Below, piece by piece: positions 26,113-34,935 of a stretch of 64,000 nt of DNA; within the stretch, counting starts at the first letter, position 1; every line of letters starts with the position of its first letter. The stretch covers positions 310,001-374,000 of the forward strand of contig CAWGFO010000002.1 in the NCBI GenBank assembly GCA_963821925.1. The letters run 5' to 3'. This stretch comes from JAOUEA01 sp963821925. Lineage in GTDB: Bacteria > Actinomycetota > UBA4738 > HRBIN12. The position numbers and the translations under genes are program-made. The notes below the pieces were generated by a model. That model was given only the letters and a program-made list of their open reading frames with translations, made no database searches and was not told the DNA's origin.

Positions 26113-26547
26113 GTGGACATCACCCTCAGCAAGACGGGCGACTACGCCGTTCGATCGGCGCTCGCGTTGGCAACGAGCCACGGCGACGGGCGGTACGTGA
26201 CGATCTCGGAGGTCGCCGATCGGATGGCGTTGCCGAGACCGTTCACGCCGCAGATCCTCGGACTCCTGGCCAAGGCCGGGATCGCCGAGTCGAAGGCGGG
26301 TCGCGGCGGCGGTTATCGGCTGTCGCGGGACCCCGCGGACATCTCGATCCTCGAGGTGGTCGAGGCCGCGGAGGGATCGCTGATCAACGCCCGCTGCACC
26401 CTACGGGGCGGTCCGTGCGGGGTGGACGGGCATTGCGTCGTGCACGACACGTGGATGGCCGCCGGGGAAGCGTTCCGGCGCGCGCTGGCGGCGACCACGC
26501 TCGCCGAGGTCGCCGTCAAGGGATCCGGCTCGCTCGTCCGTCGATAG
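26113..26547 (+). CDS. Rrf2/NsrR-type Fe-S regulator
   Basis: A 144-residue Rrf2-family regulator. The winged helix reads ITLSKTGDYAVRSALALA then VTISEVADRMALPRPFTPQIL and GRGGGYRLSRDP in the wing. Three cysteines, at about residues 95, 102 and 108 (CTLRGGPCGVDGHC), are placed as in the NO-sensing Fe-S cluster of NsrR. It is divergent from the NirK-type gene, so nitrite or NO control of that gene is a reasonable inference. IscR and CymR have other cysteine spacings. The start is GTG 26113. Confidence 0.82.
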   Translation: MDITLSKTGDYAVRSALALATSHGDGRYVTISEVADRMALPRPFTPQILGLLAKAGIAESKAGRGGGYRLSRDPADISILEVVEAAEGSLINARCTLRGGPCGVDGHCVVHDTWMAAGEAFRRALAATTLAEVAVKGSGSLVRR

Positions 26548-26568
26548 CGCTCGAGGCTCGCTCGGACC

Positions 26569-27247
26569 TCACCCGGAAAGCTGAGCGACGCCATCGCCGA
26601 TCAGCTTGGCGCCCAAGACCAGCAGCAGCACCATCATGATCACGTTGTTGTTGGCGAGCATGAACCCCTTGATCGTCGCGAGCGGACCGATGGCCCGGTC
26701 GTGGGCGACGAGGTAGGCGAGGACCGCCCCGACCACGGTGACGGAGCCGATCGCGACGAAGACCGCGATCGCGATCGCCGTGTCGGTCGCGTCGAGTCCG
26801 GCCTGCGCGATCGAGGCCGCCGCCGTGAGCGTGAGCGCCAGGTTCTTCGGGTTCGCACCCGAGAGCGCCGCGCCGAGGCCGAGCGCCTTGAGGGGCGTGA
26901 GGCGCGTCGAGCGAGGCCATCCACGACGGGGTCGCCGGCTCCGCACCTGCCTTCGGTCGCGTCCGCCACTGCTTCGCGGCCATCAGCAGGAACAGGACCC
27001 CGATCCCGATCTTCAGCCAGTCGGCGGCGGCCGCGGAACCGCTGTCGGGATCGTCGGCACCGCCGAGCACCACCACCACGATGACGCTCACGGCGACGAG
27101 GCCGGTCACCCATCCCACGGCGAAGGCCGATCCGCTCGAGCGCGCTCGCGGCGTCCCGAGCACCAGCACGATCGCGACGATCGGGATCGGGCTCAGGGCG
27201 ACCGCGACAGCAGCGGGAAGGAAGTCGCCGATCGCCTGGGTCAGCAC
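26569..27247 (-). pseudogene. LysE/GAP-type exporter, one frameshift
   Basis: A six-helix exporter of the LysE/GAP (Sap) type, in two frames. The first frame, from the ATG-like start at 27247, gives DFLPAAVAVALSPIPIVAIVLVLGT and KIGIGVLFLLMAAKQWRTRPK. The second gives LTPLKALGLGAALSGANPKNLALTLTAAA, which has the N-P-K-N motif of the family, and LANNNVIMMVLLLVLGAKLIG. The join at about 26900-26906 needs one base removed to read DALTPLK. The family exports amino acids, lipids or small metabolites across the membrane; no substrate is evident. The single +1 change may be a sequence error rather than decay. Confidence 0.65.
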
Positions 27248-27271
27248 CGGGTACGTCGCCTCACGCGGCCG

Positions 27272-28681
27272 CTACCCACCGACGCCGACTGCGACCTCGA
27301 CGGGTCGGCGTGCCGAGAGCAACTGGGTGACGATGTAGGCGACGACCACGCCGACGATGATGAGCGGCGCCACGCCCGCGCCCGCCTGCGACACGACGAG
27401 CGCGATGATGATCGACGACAGCGGGAGCCGCAGGACCGAGACGACCATGGCTCCGACCAGCACGCCGATCGCCGGCGTCTCGCTGAACCCCGGCAGGTGC
27501 GCCGCCAGGAGCCCGCCGACGATGCCGATGAAGATCGCCGGGAACGTCGGACCCCCCCGCGCCCCGCCGAGCGAGATGCCCCAGGCGAGCGCTTTGAACG
27601 CGGTGAGGAGTGCGAGCGTTCCCAGGGTCAGCGTCGCCGCCTGGCTGACGACCTGATCCATCGCGTCCTGCCCGGAGAAGAGCACCACGTTGGCCGGGAG
27701 GTCGGTGATCTCCGCGAACGCGATCGCCACGCCGGCGACGGCGAGGGCCGCCAGCGGGATCAGGACGAACGGTCGTCCGGTGACGAGATGGTTCGTACGC
27801 CGGCCGATCTCGACGACGACGAACGCGCCGACGGCCGCGGCGATCGCGATCGCGATCGTCCAGAGGAAGTCGCCGAGGTTCGGGCTCGGGTACGCGGCCA
27901 GGGACAGGGGTGCGATCGCGTAGGCGCTCGAGCTCAGCCCGGTGAGGGAGCCGACGCCGATGAACACGAGCGAGCCGACCCCGGCCGCGAGCAGGCCGGG
28001 AAGCAGGACGAGCGGGAGCGTCGGGCCGCCGAGGCCCGCGGCCTCGATGATGATGACGGCTCCGATGATCGGCGATCCGAAGATCGTGGCGAGCGCGGCG
28101 AAGCTCGCGGCCGCGGCGAGCACCAGCTTGGCCTGGTCGGGAACCTCCTTCTTCGAGAGCCGAACGGCGAGGAGCGCGAGCCCCGTGCCCAGGCCGATCA
28201 GCGGCGCCTCGGGACCCAGGACGAGCCCGAGGCCGATCGAGGCCAGGGCGGCGAGCACGACGCCGGGGAGCTCGGCCGGGGTCGTGGGAGGGCCCGACTT
28301 CAAGCCCTCCGCGGGGATGTGGCCACCGTGTCCGGGCAGCCGGTCGATCGCGAAGGCGATCACGAGGCCGGCGATGCCGAGCACGGGCAGCGGCCACCAC
28401 CAGGGAGCGGTGTCGAACCCGAGCGCGCTCGGCAGGTCCTCGTAGACGCCCTGCTGGAGCGCGTGGATCAGCTCGAGGAACCCCCAGGACGCCAACGACA
28501 CGACCACCCCGAGCAACGCCGAGAACACGAGGAGCCGACGGAACGCCTTGCTCCTGATCAACGCCCCCGGGTCGGGTTGCGGAGCGGCAGCCCCGGGCTC
28601 TGCCACCCCGTCAGCGGCTGATGTGTCGGTACCCCCCACGTCCCCAGTCCCACCTTCCGGCTCGCGTCGATCCGTGCGCAC
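27272..28681 (-). CDS. ClC-family chloride channel/transporter
   Basis: A 469-residue ClC protein with about 12 membrane segments. The anion-selectivity motifs are present: GHGGHIPAEGLK (a variant of the G-S-G-I-P region), GLVLGPEAPLIGLGTGLALL (G-x-E-x-P, with the gating Glu) and GARGGPTFPAIFIG (G-x-F-x-P). A polar N-terminus of about 45 residues is rich in Gly, Asp and Ala. The gating Glu suggests a proton-coupled antiporter, but a channel cannot be excluded. It is 24 bases from the LysE-type gene on the same strand. Confidence 0.88.
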   Translation of the reverse strand: MRTDRREPEGGTGDVGGTDTSAADGVAEPGAAAPQPDPGALIRSKAFRRLLVFSALLGVVVSLASWGFLELIHALQQGVYEDLPSALGFDTAPWWWPLPVLGIAGLVIAFAIDRLPGHGGHIPAEGLKSGPPTTPAELPGVVLAALASIGLGLVLGPEAPLIGLGTGLALLAVRLSKKEVPDQAKLVLAAAASFAALATIFGSPIIGAVIIIEAAGLGGPTLPLVLLPGLLAAGVGSLVFIGVGSLTGLSSSAYAIAPLSLAAYPSPNLGDFLWTIAIAIAAAVGAFVVVEIGRRTNHLVTGRPFVLIPLAALAVAGVAIAFAEITDLPANVVLFSGQDAMDQVVSQAATLTLGTLALLTAFKALAWGISLGGARGGPTFPAIFIGIVGGLLAAHLPGFSETPAIGVLVGAMVVSVLRLPLSSIIIALVVSQAGAGVAPLIIVGVVVAYIVTQLLSARRPVEVAVGVGG

Positions 28682-28723
28682 ATCTTCGGGGTTCGGGCCA
28701 GACGGCGCCAGTCGGCGCCGTCG

Positions 28724-29035
28724 TCAGTACTTGCCGTACAGGTCGCTCGCCGGATCGAAGAACCCGCCCGCGGGCCGGGCGTGCGCGTGCCAGTGGTCGG
28801 GGATCCGTCGCCGCTCGCCGTCGATGTAGAAGCCCTCGTCGCCGTAGCGCTCGGCCGCGACCCGCTCGAGATGGTGCAGGAGCTTGGCCTCCCGCTCGGC
28901 ATCGGGGAGACCGTGGGTGCGCCACACGACCATCGGGGTGCGGCAGACGATGCACTCGGCGACCCAGCAGTCGTCGTCCTCGTGGAACCAGTCCGTCACG
29001 CGCTCGGCCGAGCAGAGCAGGCACTCTTCGCTCAT
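28724..29035 (-). CDS. Conserved Cys-rich protein of unknown function
   Basis: A 103-residue protein. It begins SEECLLCSAERVTDWFHEDDDCWVAEC, with a C-x-x-C pair and two further Cys that could bind zinc, and ends with IPDHWHAHARPAGGFFDP, a His-rich segment with an almost invariant look. No known catalytic pattern fits. It is preceded by the DUF192 gene (4 bases apart, same strand), so the two are probably co-transcribed. Confidence 0.6.
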   Translation of the reverse strand: MSEECLLCSAERVTDWFHEDDDCWVAECIVCRTPMVVWRTHGLPDAEREAKLLHHLERVAAERYGDEGFYIDGERRRIPDHWHAHARPAGGFFDPASDLYGKY

Positions 29036-29039
29036 GCGG

Positions 29040-29510
29040 TCACCATAACGACGGCGTCATGGTCGCGACGCTTCCCACCGCGATGCCATTGGCATCGAAC
29101 CACCCGGCAGGCGCCTCGACCGCCGCCGAGAAGGGAGCGGGCGCCCCGAAGGTGGGGCACGGGTCCGCCTCGCAGGGGTCCATCTCGTGGATCGCGAGGA
29201 TCCGGCCGTCCTCGGCCACGAACGCGATCGAGAGCGGGATCAGCGTGTCCTTCATCCAGAAGGTGGTCTCGACCGGCTGGTCCCACACGAACACCATCCC
29301 GGTGTCGGCCGGCAGGCTCGACCGCCCGCTCAACCCTTCGTGCCGCTCGGCGTCGGTGTCGGCGATCTCGACGGTGAGTGTCGCCGAGGTCCCGTCGAAC
29401 GTGACACGCGCCGCGGAGCCGCTCGGGGTCCCGCTCGGCGCGTCGCCACCCGAGGAGCATGCGGCGACCATGAGCGAGAGGATGACCGGGAAACCGAAGC
29501 GTCGACGCAT
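29040..29510 (-). CDS. DUF192 lipoprotein
   Basis: A 156-residue exported lipoprotein. The signal peptide ends in the lipobox LMVAAC (Cys at about residue 18) and a Gly/Ser-rich linker follows. The rest is a DUF192 domain: ADTDAERHEGLSGRSSLPADTGMVFVWDQP, TTFWMKDTLIPLSIAFV and ILAIHEMDPCEADPC. DUF192 proteins are small beta-barrels with no settled role. The ATG at 29510 is chosen from the signal peptide. It lies just upstream (59 bases) of the tRNA-Thr on the other strand. Confidence 0.8.
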   Translation of the reverse strand: MRRRFGFPVILSLMVAACSSGGDAPSGTPSGSAARVTFDGTSATLTVEIADTDAERHEGLSGRSSLPADTGMVFVWDQPVETTFWMKDTLIPLSIAFVAEDGRILAIHEMDPCEADPCPTFGAPAPFSAAVEAPAGWFDANGIAVGSVATMTPSLW

Positions 29511-29568
29511 CCCTGCATCGTGCCAGAGCCGGGGGCGCCGGCCGCGCGGTTGCTATCATCCATCCGCC

Positions 29569-29644
29569 GCTGGAGTAGCTCAGTCGGCAGAGCGCCTCCA
29601 TGGTAAGGAGGAGGTCCGGGGTTCGATTCCCCGCTCCAGCTCCA
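29569..29644 (+). tRNA. tRNA-Thr(GGT)
   Basis: The cloverleaf is complete: acceptor GCTGGAG/CTCCAGC, D stem GCTC/GAGC, anticodon stem CCTCC/GGAGG with loop ATGGTAA (anticodon GGT), T stem CGGGG/CCCCG, discriminator T and an encoded CCA. A TATCAT box lies at 29554-29559. Its 3' half is the left boundary of the two element-like regions described below. Confidence 0.93.
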
Positions 29645-29651
29645 AGCAAGT

Positions 29652-29684
29652 CCGCTGGTCACGGGGTGTTTCCGTGATCAGCGG
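29652..29684 (+). terminator. Hairpin just after tRNA-Thr
   Basis: CCGCTGGTCACGG and CCGTGATCAGCGG pair over 13 bases with one G-T wobble and a seven-base loop, 7 bases after the tRNA. Its left arm alone is repeated after the second tRNA fragment at 39240-39252. Confidence 0.6.
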
Positions 29685-29873
29685 CGCCGGCGAGACGGTG
29701 GCTCCGACCTTCGACGGACACAAGGCGGACACGATCTCGGCGGGATCAGGCAAGCCGCGAGGCCGCGGAGCGGCTGCGTACCATCTCGCCGTGTCCAGCC
29801 TGGTCGCAAAGTCGAGTTCCAGCCTGACGAGTAACGGCTTGTTACGTCTGCCCTCGGCCGACGGATTCAGGGT

Positions 29874-30467
29874 ATGAGCGAGGTCCGTGACATCGACCAG
29901 ATGACCGATGAAGACCTGCTGCCCTTGATCCAGCACGACCCGGATGCCCTGGAAGCCCTCTACAGGCGCCACGTTTTCAGGACCGTCAAGTTCGCCGTTC
30001 GCCGATGCGACTCGCCCGAGCAGGTGCATGACCTCGTGGCTGCGACCTGGTTGGAACTCATCACGGCATCATCCAGGTTCGATCCCGATCGCGGCCGCGC
30101 GGTCCCCTGGATCTTGGGTGTGATGGCGAACCTCGCCAACGACCGACGACGGCGACACGCACGCGAGCGAGAGGCGCTCAAGCGACTGTCGGGTCGGAGA
30201 GTGCTGAGTCCTGACGACGCGACGCGCCTCGAGGAGGCGATCGATGCCGCCCGCTTGGCGGGGTCGGTGGTCGAGGAGTTGGCCAGGATGCCTGCCCACG
30301 ACCGAGAGGCGATCGAGTTGATCGCCTTCGCACACCTCACACAAGACGAAGCCGCATGTGCGCTGGGTATCGAAGTGACGGCGTTCAGGATGCGCCTCTC
30401 ACGCGCACGCAGTCGACTCCGTTCGGCGACCGAAAGCACGAGCGATCCGGAGGTGATCGAACGATGA
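29874..30467 (+). CDS. ECF-type RNA polymerase sigma factor (pair 1)
   Basis: A 197-residue ECF sigma factor. Region 2 is DEDLLPLIQHDPDALEALYRRHVF followed by VHDLVAATWLELITASSRFDPDRGRAVPWILGVMANLANDRRRR, and region 4 is LARMPAHDREAIELIAFAHLTQDEAACALGIEVTAFRMRLSRARSRL with the usual recognition helix. It stands apart from pairs 2 to 4 in sequence. Its TGA stop overlaps the next ATG as ATGA, so the two genes are translationally coupled. The partner is a single-helix membrane protein, likely to control it. Promoter targets are unknown. Confidence 0.88.
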   Translation: MSEVRDIDQMTDEDLLPLIQHDPDALEALYRRHVFRTVKFAVRRCDSPEQVHDLVAATWLELITASSRFDPDRGRAVPWILGVMANLANDRRRRHAREREALKRLSGRRVLSPDDATRLEEAIDAARLAGSVVEELARMPAHDREAIELIAFAHLTQDEAACALGIEVTAFRMRLSRARSRLRSATESTSDPEVIER

Positions 30468-31315
30468 GTGGAACGCTGGAACGCGAAGGATTCGAGGATC
30501 GCTTGATCCCGATGTTGCGAGAGGCTGTCGCCGAGGCCAGATCGGAGGAGGGCGATCCCGGACCAGTACGGCGGCATCGATCGCCGACCCGTGCGAAGGT
30601 CCTTGTGCTCGCGGCCACGGCTGCCCTGGTGGTCGCTGCGCTCCTCGGTGGGATCGCGGTGGGCGGACGTCAGGTCGTGGAGATCGACGGCCGCGAGGCT
30701 CTGAAGGATCCGGCCAAGGTGGAGCAACAATTGCGGGCGGGAGGCATCGACGCGTCGATCGTGCCCGTGCCGCTGCACAATGCGGCGGACGAGGGGTTGT
30801 GGTGGTGGATGACGGTTGACCAACCGACCGACCTCTCCGAGGACGAGTTCGCCCACTTGTATGCGCAGCTCGGCCAGGGCGGGGCGGACAGCAGCATCGA
30901 TATCGAGAACACCACCCAGCTCGCGGTGCCACAGGTGTCGGGGCACGTGACGCTTTACGTTGGGCAGCCGGTGCCGGCAGAAGCTTTCTCGGTTGCTGAT
31001 TACGACCGGATGAACGAGCTTTCGCCGTTGGGGACCTTCGCGTGCCTCAGTCTCGACGCCAACGACCCGGCCGCGATGGGTGCAGCGATCGAAGATCGCG
31101 GCTACCGCATCATGTGGACCCTGGAGTCTCAGAACCGCGGCCAACGGGTGAAATCACCGCCGCCCGGGACCGTGGCCACGTGGGCATGGTTGCGAACGCC
31201 CACCCTTCTCGATGTTCGTCTCGCGCCAGCGGGACGAGAAGGGGAGCGCTATCAGCACGCCGAGGGTACGTTCCCCGTGGGGTCGACCCCACCGTGGTCG
31301 CCTCCATGCGACTGA
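30464..31315 (+). CDS. Membrane-anchored partner of ECF sigma factor (pair 1)
   Basis: A 283-residue protein with a cytoplasmic N-terminus of about 45 residues, one membrane helix (VLVLAATAALVVAALLGGIAV) and an outer domain of about 215 residues. This is the layout of a membrane anti-sigma factor, and it overlaps the sigma gene by four bases. It lacks the zinc-binding anti-sigma His-x3-Cys-x2-Cys motif, so binding to sigma is inferred from layout only. The outer domain (DGREALKDPAKVEQQLRAGGIDASIVPVP and later AEAFSVADYDRMNEL) is not recognised. Confidence 0.6.
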   Translation: MSGTLEREGFEDRLIPMLREAVAEARSEEGDPGPVRRHRSPTRAKVLVLAATAALVVAALLGGIAVGGRQVVEIDGREALKDPAKVEQQLRAGGIDASIVPVPLHNAADEGLWWWMTVDQPTDLSEDEFAHLYAQLGQGGADSSIDIENTTQLAVPQVSGHVTLYVGQPVPAEAFSVADYDRMNELSPLGTFACLSLDANDPAAMGAAIEDRGYRIMWTLESQNRGQRVKSPPPGTVATWAWLRTPTLLDVRLAPAGREGERYQHAEGTFPVGSTPPWSPPCD

Positions 31316-31420
31316 AGGTGGCTGCGACGTCCGCTGAGCTTCGGTGGTTGAACGGGCCTTGCCCGCCCTGCGAGCGGTGAGAAACCAGCCTGGCAACAGA
31401 GGCACGTGCAGTAGCCGACC

Positions 31421-33734
31421 TCAGGCCGGGATGAATCGCTCGACGACGAAACCGGCGAGCACGTCCCGGACCCAGCCGGGGCTGCCGGAAACGTTGACGA
31501 AGACGTTCCCTTGATCGAGGCACGTCGAGCCGTACTTGCCGCTAGGTGAAATCTCGGGCTGGGTCGAGCACCCCTCGGGAGAGAGTTCGAGGAGACCGTC
31601 GGAAGAGAAGGACGGTTCCTGCATCGATAGTTGGGGCCCCTCACCCTCGCCGAACCCCTGTGCCAGGGCCGCAGGTCCCGACGTTCGGATCAACGGGAAG
31701 CCGTCGGGATCTTCCTCGACGGCGAACGAACGAGCGAGGTCCGCCGCCCCCTCCTGGTTCGGTACCCACATGAGCACCGTCCAGTTCGGCAGCTCGAAGG
31801 CGAGCCACCAGTCCCCGTCTCGACCGGCGAGTAGGGCTGCGTCGACTTCACCTGCCGAGGGAAGCCGCTCCAGGACCGGTCCTTGGGTCAGGAGCGATGC
31901 CGCTTCGAGCGGCCCGTGCAGGAACGAGATCGGGTGGCGAGCCGACGGGTCGTCACGCCAGACCCATGCCGCGTGGGGCTCCACGCCTTGAACGAATGGG
32001 CGCAGCGTGACCGGGAACGACACATCGGCGCGACTCCCATTCGGGAACGTCAACGTCGCATACGCCCGATCCCCCTCGCGCGTGTAGTCGGGGGCGAACC
32101 GCGTGGCGAGCTCTATCGGTGACGCACCGTCCACCACGAGCGCGCAGGGTTTGATGTCGTAGAGGTTCTTCGAAGGTCGGAGCAGCAACTCTTCGCTCTG
32201 GACTCCTCCGGACTGGAGGTACAGCGTCACGATGGCGCTGAACACTCCGTCACCCAAATCGTCAACGACCTGAACCTCATGGTCGGCGACCCGGCCGAAG
32301 GGGAGCCGTTCGACTGCGAGTCCTGGGAGGGAGATCACGGTGTAGAGATCGAGCCTAACGTCATCGATCGGCTGCTCCGTGAGGAAAGCGACCCGATCCG
32401 CGATCGAGCGGGCGAGGGTCGCTCCCTCCTGACCCTCGAACCCGCCGCACGCGAACGACCCCGGTGGCCGATACGCCAGCAGTTGCGTGGGCTCGCCTGG
32501 ACCGTAGGTCGCCCCATAGCTCGGCAGCAGTACCGAGTCGCCGGAGGGCACGGGAAGCGTCGTGCTGATGGGCAGGGTGGGGGTGACGTCGTGCCAGGAG
32601 TTCGACTCCGGGTCGAGCGCGAAGAAGTGCCCGCAGAATCGCCCGAACGCCGCTCCTCCCGCCGTGACGAGCCCGTCCGGGCCACCCTCGCACTCGCCCG
32701 CCGGCACGCGAGGTAGGTCACGCCAGACGTTGGTCGAGGGATCGTAGGTCGCGGAGCGACGGTCAGCGCCCCATGCCACGACGCGATCACCCGCCCACGT
32801 GGCGTCGACCACCCATACCGCGCTCGGTGCGAGTTGTCGCCACGCATCTTCCCGTGGGTCGTACTCGATGCCTATGGGCTGCCCTTCCCCCTGGGGCGCG
32901 AACGCGACAACGAACGAGCCGGTCCACAAGGGCTCGTCGATCTCGCTGAGGGCCACGGGCGACGCGGCGATCGTGCGCCAGGTGTCGCTCGAGGGCTCGT
33001 AGGCGATCCCCGGTCCCCTCTCTGCCGCACTCCAGATCAAGAGCTCCGAGCCGGTCCACGCCGACCTCGGCGATCGGACCTTCACGGGTGCGGGCGGCAG
33101 CATCCGCCAGGTGTCTGAATTCGGGTCGTACGCGGCCCCATCCGTCAACGCCGGTCCCCGCCCGTCGGTACGAGCGTCGCCGCCCCACACGACGAACTCA
33201 GAGCCGGTCCATGCGGAGGCAGGCGAGAGCCGCGGCGCGAGGGGCGAGGACGCCATCGGCTGCAGGTCCCCCGTCTCGAGATCGAACATGTATCCGTCCC
33301 CGAGGGCCACCTCGTTGCTGAAGCCGCTGTACACGTCGCCTCCCCAGACGAGGAGGCGACGGCCATCGAGCCCCACAGCGGCTCGGCTGCGCACGTCGGG
33401 AGGCCCGGCGGGGAGCTCGGACCAGCCCGCGGGTAACGTCGAAAGATCGATCCGATCTGGTTGGACCGGCGTCAGATCGGCGGTCGGCGTGGGAGTCGCC
33501 GGCTGGGTTCGGTGCCCGGGCGCAAGGGCGCGCCACGCGAACACGGCGGCCGCAGCGAAGACCGCGAACGCCACGCCGATCGTCACGAGCTCGCCTTCCG
33601 AGGTCGGCGGGTCGCCGGCGGACCTTGGGGCCGCTCTGCTCCACCCGACTGAGAGATCGGCGGTGCGCTTCGCTCCAGAGATCAGGAGCCTTCAGTTCAT
33701 TGGCATCTTGGAACCGAGTCCGGAGATCAGTCAT
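31421..33734 (-). pseudogene. Kelch beta-propeller membrane partner of ECF sigma factor (pair 2), one frameshift
   Basis: The N-terminus, from ATG 33734, reads MTDLRTRFQDANELKAPDLW and then continues in another frame after one extra base near 33596-33604. After the join comes a membrane helix (VTIGVAFAVFAAAAVFAWRAL) and an outer part of about 690 residues. Its first 300 residues contain repeated kelch blades (RLLVWGGD, EFVVWGGD, ELLIWSAAE, each followed by Y-D-P/E-P-x-x-D-T-W-R). The remainder, from about residue 330, has no family I recognise. The start overlaps the sigma gene by 8 bases (ATGACTGA). The frame break may be a consensus error. Confidence 0.7.
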
Positions 33735-34218
33735 CGGCTTCCTCCAGGAGCACACGGAGTAGCTTCCGTCCGCGATGAACGTGAACCCCGACTGCGGCAA
33801 CCGTGGAGCCCAGGGTCCTTGCGATCTCTCGATGCGAGTACCCGGCGTAGTCGGCGAGCACCACCGCGGTGCGTTGATGCGGGGTCAGGGACGCGAGTGC
33901 TCGCCAGAGATCGAAGAATCGCTCCGGCACGTCGGCGGTGATATCGGGCGGAAGCTGGTCGAGCGCTCGAGCTCGCTTCATCTCGCCCGCCGCGATTCGA
34001 AACGCTGTGTGACGAACCCATGCAGCGGGGTTGTCCAGCGCATCGCCCCTCCGCAGGGCTTGCGCGTACGCTTCTGCCACTGAGTCGCTCGCCACCTCTG
34101 GATCGCCGGTCGACAGGACGAGCGCTCGCCACAACGCCCGCCCCTCGTTCCGGTACACGGTCTCGAGATCACGCTCGTCCGTCCGACCCTCCTCCGAAGA
34201 CACGGCCCCATCCTGCAT
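33727..34218 (-). CDS. ECF-type RNA polymerase sigma factor (pair 2)
   Basis: A 163-residue SigE/SigM-like ECF factor. Region 2 has ERDLETVYRNEGRALWRALVLSTGDPEVASDSVAEAYAQALRRGD and region 4 has LASLTPHQRTAVVLADYAGYSHREIARTLGSTVAAVGVHVHRGRKLLRVLLEEADD. It shares the V-H-x-x-R-G-R..L-L-x-V-L-L-E-E-A-D-D ending with the factors at 36340 and 41481. Its stop lies inside the start of the kelch-protein gene, so the two are co-translated. The ATG at 34218 is chosen; a GTG six codons in is also possible. Confidence 0.88.
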   Translation of the reverse strand: MQDGAVSSEEGRTDERDLETVYRNEGRALWRALVLSTGDPEVASDSVAEAYAQALRRGDALDNPAAWVRHTAFRIAAGEMKRARALDQLPPDITADVPERFFDLWRALASLTPHQRTAVVLADYAGYSHREIARTLGSTVAAVGVHVHRGRKLLRVLLEEADD

Positions 34219-34542
34219 TGCTGGCCGTACGGAGTCGAAAGTCGACGAATCCTTAACGGCGCGGGCGAGATGCTCCGACCTTCCGACGCCCTAGGCAGGG
34301 TGTTGAGCGGGTGCGCGCCTGATGCGACCGTGATCGCCTACCTCGTGGAAGCGATCAACGGGAGGAGGACCGATAAGCGAGCCGAAGCCGACGGGTCCGA
34401 TCCTTCAGCGGACCTTCGGTCCCTATCGAAGGGGCTCCGCCTGCTCTCGGTCGCCGAAGAACGCCGCCGCGCCCGCCGCCGTCATCCGCCCCACAGTCCG
34501 AGCCTGAGCCGTCGTCTCTAGCGCTCGGGTATCAGTCGGCGC
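34219..34542. other. 324-base region with no gene recognised
   Basis: Short open frames exist on both strands but none has a recognisable protein pattern, ribosome site or composition. It presumably contains the promoter of the sigma gene that ends at 33727. Confidence 0.5.
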
Positions 34543-34866
34543 TCACCGTGTCGAGGAGCCGCACCGAAAGCTACCGATGTCTTGCATTCCATCCGGAGTG
34601 TTCGACATGAGGGTCGGGAGAAACACTAGAGCGGCGACGATGAGAGCAATCGCGACCCCTGCAATCCCCAGCCACGAAGTCCGACCGGTACGTTCAAGGA
34701 GGGCCGCGAGCCCCAAGAGCAGAGCGACGGCCGCCAGGATTAGTGCTGCCCATTGGAACTGCTCCAGCAACTCAACTCTGGAATCCGAGCAGTCGAGCGA
34801 ATCCCAAGCGCGTTCGAGCACCTCAATCAGCACGAGAGACGCAGCGGCCCCGATCGCTGCGATCAC
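34543..34866 (-). CDS. Small membrane protein, unknown function
   Basis: A 107-residue protein with three hydrophobic segments (IAAIGAAASLVLIEVLERAW, WAALILAAVALLLGLAALLE and LGIAGVAIALIVAALVFLPT) and a Cys-containing outer tail (FRCGSS). The start is GTG 34866. It has no recognised family. It lies between the two element-borne ECF pairs 2 and 3 and reads in the same direction. Confidence 0.45.
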   Translation of the reverse strand: MIAAIGAAASLVLIEVLERAWDSLDCSDSRVELLEQFQWAALILAAVALLLGLAALLERTGRTSWLGIAGVAIALIVAALVFLPTLMSNTPDGMQDIGSFRCGSSTR

Positions 34867-34935
34867 CGAAAGGAACGCGACGACGACCTCGGTCTAGACG
34901 CGCGATGCCTGGTCGTCATGTTCATCATCCCGCGC

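Noticed and set aside
26738..28621. Long plus-strand frame across the LysE-type and ClC genes
   Set aside because: It spans two genes and gives an Arg/Asp-rich product without domain; ClC motifs are on the other strand.
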